The notes under the pieces are model-generated. The model was not told the origin of the DNA. It ran no database searches and worked only from the letters and a program-made list of their open reading frames with translations. Made by a program: the position numbers and the translations under genes. Below, piece by piece: positions 57,899 to 64,000 of a DNA stretch of 64,000 nucleotides (the stretch's first letter is position 1; each line of letters begins with the position of its first letter). Source of the DNA: Episyrphus balteatus (taxonomy: Eukaryota > Arthropoda > Insecta > Diptera > Syrphidae); the NCBI RefSeq assembly GCF_945859705.1, contig NC_079134.1, positions 39,756,576 through 39,820,575 on the forward strand. The letters are read 5' to 3'.

Positions 57899-58577
57899 AA
57901 GGAGAATGGGCATTTTGGACGTTGAGCGGCCATTAATAAAATTAGTATCAAATGAAAGAACTATAACTTAGGAAAAACTTTGACTATGGAAGTTTGGTTG
58001 TATTGCGTTATGAATGAAAGATATTGCAGTATTAGTATTGTTAATGCATCGTTCAATGTGTGAAGGACAAATTGAATTATATTTTTATTTTTAATACAAA
58101 AAATTATGCTCCGTCATTTTCCTTGAGCCTGAAGACATTAATCTTTAAAATCCGACCAATAGAACTCATAATATTAGATTTTTAAGCCAACCACTTGAAG
58201 ATTTTGTTCGAGAGTTTTCAAATTATTCAAACAAACGAAAAATTAAGCAATACAATTCTCAAAATAGGCTTGAAATTGTTATTTTAAAAAGCTTATGGTT
58301 TGGGTTCTAGGGGTTGGATATTCATGATTAAGGTCTTCAGACTCAGGAAAAATGACAGAGCATCATATTTTGCACTTAAAATACATATTAAAGTTACAAC
58401 ATTGAGACAATCTACATAAAGTGTTAAATGCAAAAATGCATTTTATCAGTTTCTGAAGTACGGCACAAGGATAAAACTTTTGCAAAATGTATGTAGGACT
58501 TAATTACATCAAAAAATAACAAATTCATTAATGGCCGCGTAACGTCCACGTTCCATATCAATTTGCCCATTCTCCTT
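57899..58577. mobile_element. Palindromic element with AAGGAGAATGGGCA ends
   Basis: The left end AAGGAGAATGGGCA with 'gcggccattaat' at 57927 is mirrored by 'attaatggccgcg' (58529) and TGCCCATTCTCCTT (58577). Further in, 'tgctccgtcattttcc' and 'ctgaagacattaatc' pair with 'gatgctctgtcattttt' and its neighbours reversed. The arms are some 300 bp each. TA lies on both sides (57897-57898, 58578-58579), so a Tc1/mariner-type mover is possible. Confidence 0.65.
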
Positions 58578-58796
58578 TATGACTCAAATTAATAAAAGTA
58601 TTGAATAATTAAAAGAAACGGGTAAATAATACTCCACTACGACACGATTTTCTTATTATTTTGACCCATTCAAATCGCTACAATTTTAGTTTAGGTAAGT
58701 ATTTTATGCAAACACAGTGTGACAACATTATGTTTGCACTTAAATTGAATGCTTTTGCAAGCGACCCATTTGCTCTCAAATTTTTGCCCACACTTA

Positions 58797-60140
58797 AGCC
58801 TGGTACGCTGTTCGAGATAAATTTTAGCTCCCATACAAATTATCGAAAAATTTTAGCCGAGCTAAAATGGATCCCATACAAATTACACTGATCTGCAAAA
58901 TTTAACTTTTTTTTTCTCCTTCAAATAATTTTTTGATATTATGAAAGATTAGACTTTCTTGAATCTAAATCTGGTTTCAGAAAAATTCTATCAGGTACCA
59001 TTTTTGTAAAAATGATTTTTGAAAAATGTGGGTAGTTTCTAAAAAATCAACCTTTTAGATTTATTTGAATTCGTGCAAAATTAAAACTATTTGTAGCATT
59101 GAGCTCAAATTTGGAGGACTTATTCCTCGTAATATGGCCTATCGATTGACACCAAATATGTCCTTTTAAATTAATGTTTTCTCATATTTTAAAATACTGA
59201 TTTATAAAAAAAGCAGAAATATCGAAATCCTTTACTTTTTAGTAAATCCAACATGAACAAAAACACCTTAATTATGGAAAATGTAAAATATCAACGCCCA
59301 TTATATTTAAAAAGTCAAATATGTAAGGAAAACCATAATAAAATACATAAAACAAAATTTTTACGTGTTTTGTAATTTTATATACTATTTATCTATTTAG
59401 AAATATCTTATTTGTAATAAACCATTCGATAAACTGCCTTGTAAAGCTTCAGGTTTGTTTCTAATAGAAACAATAGTATACTTTTCTTATAGTTTTTGAT
59501 GTGTTGAGTTAGAATCCAAAGTCAAAAAAATTCTATCACGTGAGGATTTTAAGATATTCGCATTAAAGTATCACAAAATCAAGTTTTTTCTTAGAAAATC
59601 TCAAAAAAAAACTACTATTTCTCACAAACCAGAGCTGACCGAAATTTTTTGAGTTCGGATTCAAAATCAGCACTCTAAAGTCCATTAGAAAAGTATATTT
59701 TTGTTCTAGGGAGAAAGATATATTAATTTTTAGATATCATTTTTTTTTTTATGATAAGATATGCCAAACCTACTAAACTTACTTAAATTAAGATATCTCG
59801 GAGAAGAAAAGAGATATTGAGAAGATTGAAACTGAATTTGAAAGAAAAAAAAAAGTTCTTTCATAAACCGTAACAGTTTTAGTTGAAAAATATTACATTA
59901 TGCCAAAATATTTCTTCGAAAACAGCAAAAAAATTGGTTTTTGAGATTTTCTTACAGGAATATCTAAAAAACGTGACGTGCTAGATCAATTCTGACTTTG
60001 GATTCGGAATCAGCATACAAAAATCCTTTAGAAAAGTATAGTTTTATTTATAGGAGGATTTCCTTGCAGACCAGTGTTATCGATAACTTGTATGGGAATT
60101 TTATCTTGGCTAAAATTTAGCTCAAACTGCGTACCAGGCT
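58797..60140. mobile_element. MITE split by a family A element
   Basis: AGCCTGGTACGCTGTT at 58797 is mirrored by 'actgcgtaccaggct' at 60140. Inward, 'aaattttagct' and 'cccatacaaattatcga' pair with 'tcgataacttgtatggg'. Removing 58886-60076 and one TTA leaves an element of about 150 bp. It is therefore a small MITE that served as the target of family A copy 2. Confidence 0.65.
58886..60076. mobile_element. Palindromic DNA element, family A copy 2
   Basis: The left end CACTGATCTGCAAAATTTAA and the right end GCAGACCAGTG are flanked by TTA on both sides (58883-58885, 60077-60079), as in copy 1. Shared interior: 'gagttagaatccaaagtc' (59505), 'cttaaattaagatatctcgg' (59782) and 'aagagatattgagaagattg'. 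Two near-repeated stretches, with 'ccattagaaaagtatatttt' and 'cctttagaaaagtatagttt', suggest partial internal duplication. At 1.19 kb it is longer than copy 1. No transposase. Confidence 0.7.
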
Positions 60141-61700
60141 GTAACCGGAATTCAATTTTTTAATGTTTTTCTGCAATTTTGATTGATAAAGTTCAAATAG
60201 CAATTTCAATAGTCAAAGACTTTTTGATCAATGACACAGTTTTAAAATTGTATAATAAATTTTATTGAAAATTTACTTTTTTTATTTTGTCTTTTTTCGT
60301 TACAAAAAAAAACAAGAATTTGTATGCGAATTTTGTATGTGGACGCCAAGCTGCCTACCAGTTTTATTTAAAAAAAATTTACATGAATGAAAATTGGTGT
60401 CTGTTGAAAGCTTTTTAATCTTGTTTTCCTACCTTAAGGATTCTCTGTTCAACCCGGTTCGACATTTATGATTTTTATTCAGGTAAATTACATACTTTGT
60501 AGCTTTGAACGGATAAACAATAAACAAACCTACCAATCTTTAAAGAATGTGCTCGATTCAAAAAACTGTTAGAAATTTAAATTTAATTGAGTTTTTCAAG
60601 AAGATGGGCTGAATAGTGGCAGTTTCTGAAATAGAATGAGTCTTTGTCAGCACCATTCATACAGTAAAAACACAATTTGCACACACCATTGATTTTCAAT
60701 TCACATTAATTTTAAAATTATATTGAAAAAGGACACAAAATTGAGCGCCACAAGCCAAACACCAAACATATGCATTATCTTGCTCTCCTTTCAAACAAAA
60801 ATCAATCTACCCAATCGGTTTTTCGCTTTGTTCTCACTTTTTTTTTCTTTCAAAGAATATAAATTTATTGCATCAATTTTGTTATGCGTCTCTATTAACA
60901 CTATCAAGGCTCGTGCCGTCTGTCTTTTTCAACTCACAAAATAAAAGTAAAAACTCATCTGGATTGCCCTTTAAAATCATATACTCTCGCCCCCTCTTCC
61001 TGTATCTATTGCTTTTGCAATAAATTTAAATGTCCGCTCTCAATAATATTCCATTTCCTATTGTCTAAAAGAGCGCGGTTTGACTTCGGGTCAAGAGTGT
61101 GCCAAAAGTGCGGATGATATTATAACAATTGTCATCTCAATAGACTATATGCCAGAGGATATACACAAAAACAATAGTTCTATACTCAAAACACTGAACT
61201 CGACACATAGCTATAATATAATATAGCACATCGGCCATTAGTCGACGCCTACACCCTGCAGACACTACCGTTGGACGACCGACGACCAAAAGACAATAAA
61301 TCACTTGGTCACTCTCAACTATTTTCATTGTAATGCGCTCAAAGGACTCAAAGGATGCCCAACAAAAACACTTTTTCAAAAATGTTCAAAACAAAAAATA
61401 TTCGAAATACACAAAAATGTGCAGATGAATTCAACAGCAACCATCATAGACGAAACAACTGCCGATGTCCTGGTGATGCACCATCATACCTCTATGCTCT
61501 ATGGTAGGTCCAATCGTCCTGTGTGGAACACCTGGTGATGATGGTGAAGTCCTACAAAAAATCCATGGAAATCCAAACTAGCTAAATTGACAATCAGAAT
61601 GCGAGGGTGGATGGATATGGAAATGGAAAACAATTATACTATTTCAGAGCATCATAGAAAGTGTCCTTATTTTTTGTCCTTATAGTGTTCACCCACATTT
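60141..61700. other. Intergenic; repeat-poor from about 61.0 kb
   Basis: 60.1-60.9 kb is AT-rich. From about 60950 the sequence is mixed ('ggttggacg..cgacgacc' style words, 61260-61300). The frames at 61137-61538 on both strands show no domain. It may be regulatory or 3' flanking sequence of the candidate exon below. Confidence 0.35.
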
Positions 61701-61704
61701 ACAT

Positions 61705-61998
61705 TTATGTTTGTGTTTCCTTAGATTTTTCAACGGCTTCCTCGGCAAGAGGGTAATTTTCCTTCTCATTACCCATTTGGTGGACAGAAGAAGGAGCACA
61801 AAGATCCACACGCTCAGCATCAGAGTCCTTGATATTATTATTTTTGTTCAGTGAATAAAATTTTTTGGTTTCGGAGAACCCCTCCGCACAGTTGGTCAGT
61901 TCAGATCCTTGGATATATCCTTTGGCCCAACATCCGCAATTTAGTCCAGCATAATGCCATGTAAATTTATGTCCATTCGACGGACTTTCTTTTCGGAT
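61705..61998 (-). CDS. Candidate last exon of an unrecognised protein
   Basis: Open for 97 codons on the minus strand, from an in-frame stop (complement of 61999-62001) to TAA (complement of 61705-61707). It has no ATG near the start, so it would have to be spliced to an upstream exon; I see no strong acceptor. The composition is unlike the surrounding junk: a Cys-containing first half (NCGCWAKGYIQGSELTNCAE), a middle NKNNNIKDSDAERVDLCAPS, and an acidic, charged tail (MGNEKENYPLAEEAVEKSKE) before the stop. Codons such as GCT/GAG/GTG/GAT are mixed as in fly genes. No known domain is recognised and no polyadenylation signal is obvious downstream. It could also be a chance open frame. Confidence 0.35.
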   Translation of the reverse strand: MRKESPSNGHKFTWHYAGLNCGCWAKGYIQGSELTNCAEGFSETKKFYSLNKNNNIKDSDAERVDLCAPSSVHQMGNEKENYPLAEEAVEKSKETQT

Positions 61999-62001
61999 TC
62001 A

Positions 62002-63524
62002 ATCCCACCCCCACAAAAGAATGGGAATTCTACCTGCTGTTGGACTTGGAAAGGATATTCACATATATATGTATGTATATCAGGATAGTCCGGAAATGGC
62101 ATTTTTAGAATAATGTGACTATGAATATTTATGGATTGTGATTTTGCGTATATATCTTTTATAGAAAATGCTCGGTGTTGTGTGTCCTTGTGCAATTTGC
62201 TTATCCCAAGAGGTGCAGAGATATTTTTTGTGTAAAAGGAATATAAGAGAAAGAGAGTAAGTGTATCTATACCACCCAAACCCATCAACTCTATCACCAT
62301 ATACCTCTAACAAATACATGGAAACCAATTTTGCAACCTAATCCAATGGCTAAAGCTAGTTTTTGTATTAGTCTCTAAATAATGGCTTTCAATACGCAAA
62401 CAGAAATGGGATTATAGGAGGGTTATTTACATGAATTTTGGAATTGGATTCTGTCATTTGAGAAATTATGGTCAAAGTTATATTATAGGAACGAGTGGTG
62501 GAAAGCCAGAGAGGGCCTACCTACTAAAATGTGATTTTAAGAAAAATCAAAGAAAAACTTTTGGCGACATAAAAGGAATATTCGTTTTCGTTTTGGATTG
62601 GAAAATAATATATCGGTAGCATGAGTAAGATAAATGTATTGTTTATTTACAATTTTGTTGTTTCTTGCAGAAATTATGAAACATAAATTTGAAATTATAC
62701 AAAAGTGTTTTTTTTTTTTGTAATAGAAAAAGATTTAGAACCTAAAATCGATACCCTCCATCTATACTATGGCATTCAGAAAATAAAAAATTCAAAATTA
62801 CTAGAAAATTTTACTAATAATTCGTATTTGTGGTGAATTTTAATTCCAAATTATTGTAAATAATCATTTTTATCAAACAAAAAGAAACCAATTTCTATAG
62901 ATCCAAACCTATAATATTGTAATTTTCTCATGGACGACGCACAGTGCGTTGAATAAGTGCAAAGCATGGAAAACAATTCAAAACAGCCTGATTTTTATGA
63001 TCTTTTCTTTTAGCATTATTTTTTAGTCTCATGGCAAGTAAATAGTGTATAAAAACATTTTTTATTTCGGTTATAAGTTTTTGTCACAAAGTGCGTTTTT
63101 CATACAAATTGTTTGTTATAAGGCTTGAAACAAACAGTGATAGCCAGCAGGGACGCGGGTGGACGCCGATGAATGATACCTTTTTGGAAAGGTCGTATTT
63201 CCCACTTTATAACCTAACTTTTTTTGATGAATGCACGTGAATCAAAAATGATGCTAAAGTTTGAAAATAAGCTGTTTTTGGGAGAAATAAACCGTTACTT
63301 ACTTAACCAATTATTAAAACGATCGAAGGCTTTCGAGTGCAAAAAATACCAATAAAATATATTAAGCTTACTCTTCTAAAGAGTATCCAATTAAAAACCG
63401 GTTTATTTGGAGCAATTTAACTCCGTGGTGCAGCGCTTCGTAGATCATCACTAAATGGCCTACTTTTGACATGTTACCTTTAAGAGGTGATTCAGGAGTA
63501 ATGTGCCAAAAAGCTAGAGCGTGC
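62002..63524. other. Intergenic; nothing recognised
   Basis: Mixed near 62.0-62.4 kb, with an imperfect TATG/TATA run (62058-62080), then AT-rich. 'gacgcacagtgcg' at 62937 resembles words at 52153 and 26129, possibly a MITE end, without a partner. No gene seen. Confidence 0.4.
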
Positions 63525-64000
63525 AGGTTGGGTCGAGACAAGAAAAAAATTGTATGGGGGATCTATTCCCCCTCGTTTAACAGGGAGGGGCAATTAAAAA
63601 AAAAAAATTGACCTAATTTGGAAAAAAAAATTATAAAAAATCATCAACTATACCTACAATATGGTGTTATACCTTTTTGTAAATCCAAAAACCTAGTCTT
63701 TTACAAAAATTTTAAATCAAGCCATTTTATTGCATAGTTTTTGAAAAATTAATTTTCAAAGTTAAAATTTTGAAAAAAAAAAATTGAAAAAAAAAATTTC
63801 AAACCAATTTTTTTTTCAAAATTTTATATAATTAAGTACTAATTAAGTTTTTAAAATTCGATGCTCTTATTTGTTTTTAAATAAAAACAGAAAACTGGAT
63901 CCAAAAATATCTTGTCATTTTCGAGAAATTAACAAAAAAACCAAAACTACTTTTTTCTAAGAAACCCCTTTATTTTTGGTTTTTACGTGGCTGGACTTGT
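63525..64000 (+). mobile_element. Relative of the 5406 hAT-like element, cut by window end
   Basis: 63590-63960 is colinear with about 5755-6095: 'tatacctacaa', 'gaaaaattaattttcaaa', 'aattaagtacta', 'ttcgatgctcttatttgttt' and 'aaaaacagaaaac.ggat' occur in the same order. A possible left terminus is 'caggttgggtcgagac' near 63521, a decayed match to TAGGGTGGGTCA. The right end lies beyond the window. Confidence 0.6.

Noticed and set aside
1..64000. tRNA, rRNA, CRISPR or prokaryotic operon features
   Set aside because: No cloverleaf with a GTTCGAATC-type loop, no rRNA-like block, no regularly spaced direct-repeat array of CRISPR type, and no ribosome-binding-site-led gene runs were seen.

Overview
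This window looks like eukaryotic, insect and probably higher-dipteran nuclear DNA. It is AT-rich, full of poly-A/T runs and 'taggtac'-type words, and crowded with Tc1/mariner, hAT-like, piggyBac-like and fold-back transposons plus decayed non-LTR retrotransposons. There is no operon structure, no rRNA or tRNA gene that I can see, no CRISPR array, and no intact protein-coding gene. Almost every short open frame is chance or lies inside a repeat. The species cannot be fixed from the sequence alone.

Layout. 1-488: decayed reverse-transcriptase (RT) tail of a jockey-like element. 948-1821: palindromic element with a nested MITE. 3960-7100: piled-up repeats, including a 1.4 kb hAT-like element nested in the arm of another palindrome. 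8441-9115: two opposed remnants of an RTE/CR1-like non-LTR element. 10117-11945: 3' half of an I/Loa-like non-LTR element split by two insertions. 12306-13309: a 1 kb hAT-like palindrome, the best of five copies in the window (others near 16.3, 32.2, 35.0 and 56.3 kb). 15745-15985: piggyBac-type MITE. 17178-17608: palindromic element. 19.3-20.3 kb: a cluster of four hairpins. 20615-21533: decayed Tc1 element. 29011-31814: inverted-repeat-bounded array of ~145 bp units, invaded by a Tc1-like element that folds back on itself. 32659-32766: 11-bp minisatellite. 36233-38134: full-length member of a dispersed family seen four times, itself hit by a hAT MITE. 44735-45412: arthropod-type repeat with four ~130 bp tandem units. 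52235-54636: hAT MITE, then a 'ggtgta'-rich element containing a Foldback-like element. 57899-60140: palindrome, then a MITE split by a second copy of the first palindromic family.

Between these lie islands of repeat-poor, more GC-balanced sequence (about 21.6-23.2, 27.4-28.7, 33.2-34.2, 38.7-39.5, 45.9-47.0, 49.9-50.9 and 61.0-62.3 kb) with GAT/CAT/AAC runs and mixed-sequence words. Their form suits the enhancer-bearing introns or intergenic DNA of a fly gene, but no function is shown. The one host-like coding segment is an open frame on the minus strand at 61705-61998, which reads like the last exon of an unrecognised protein.

The chief interest is the density and layering of inverted-repeat elements. 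Target-site duplications and nesting order can be read directly, and several elements are close to complete palindromes whose transcripts would fold into long hairpins.
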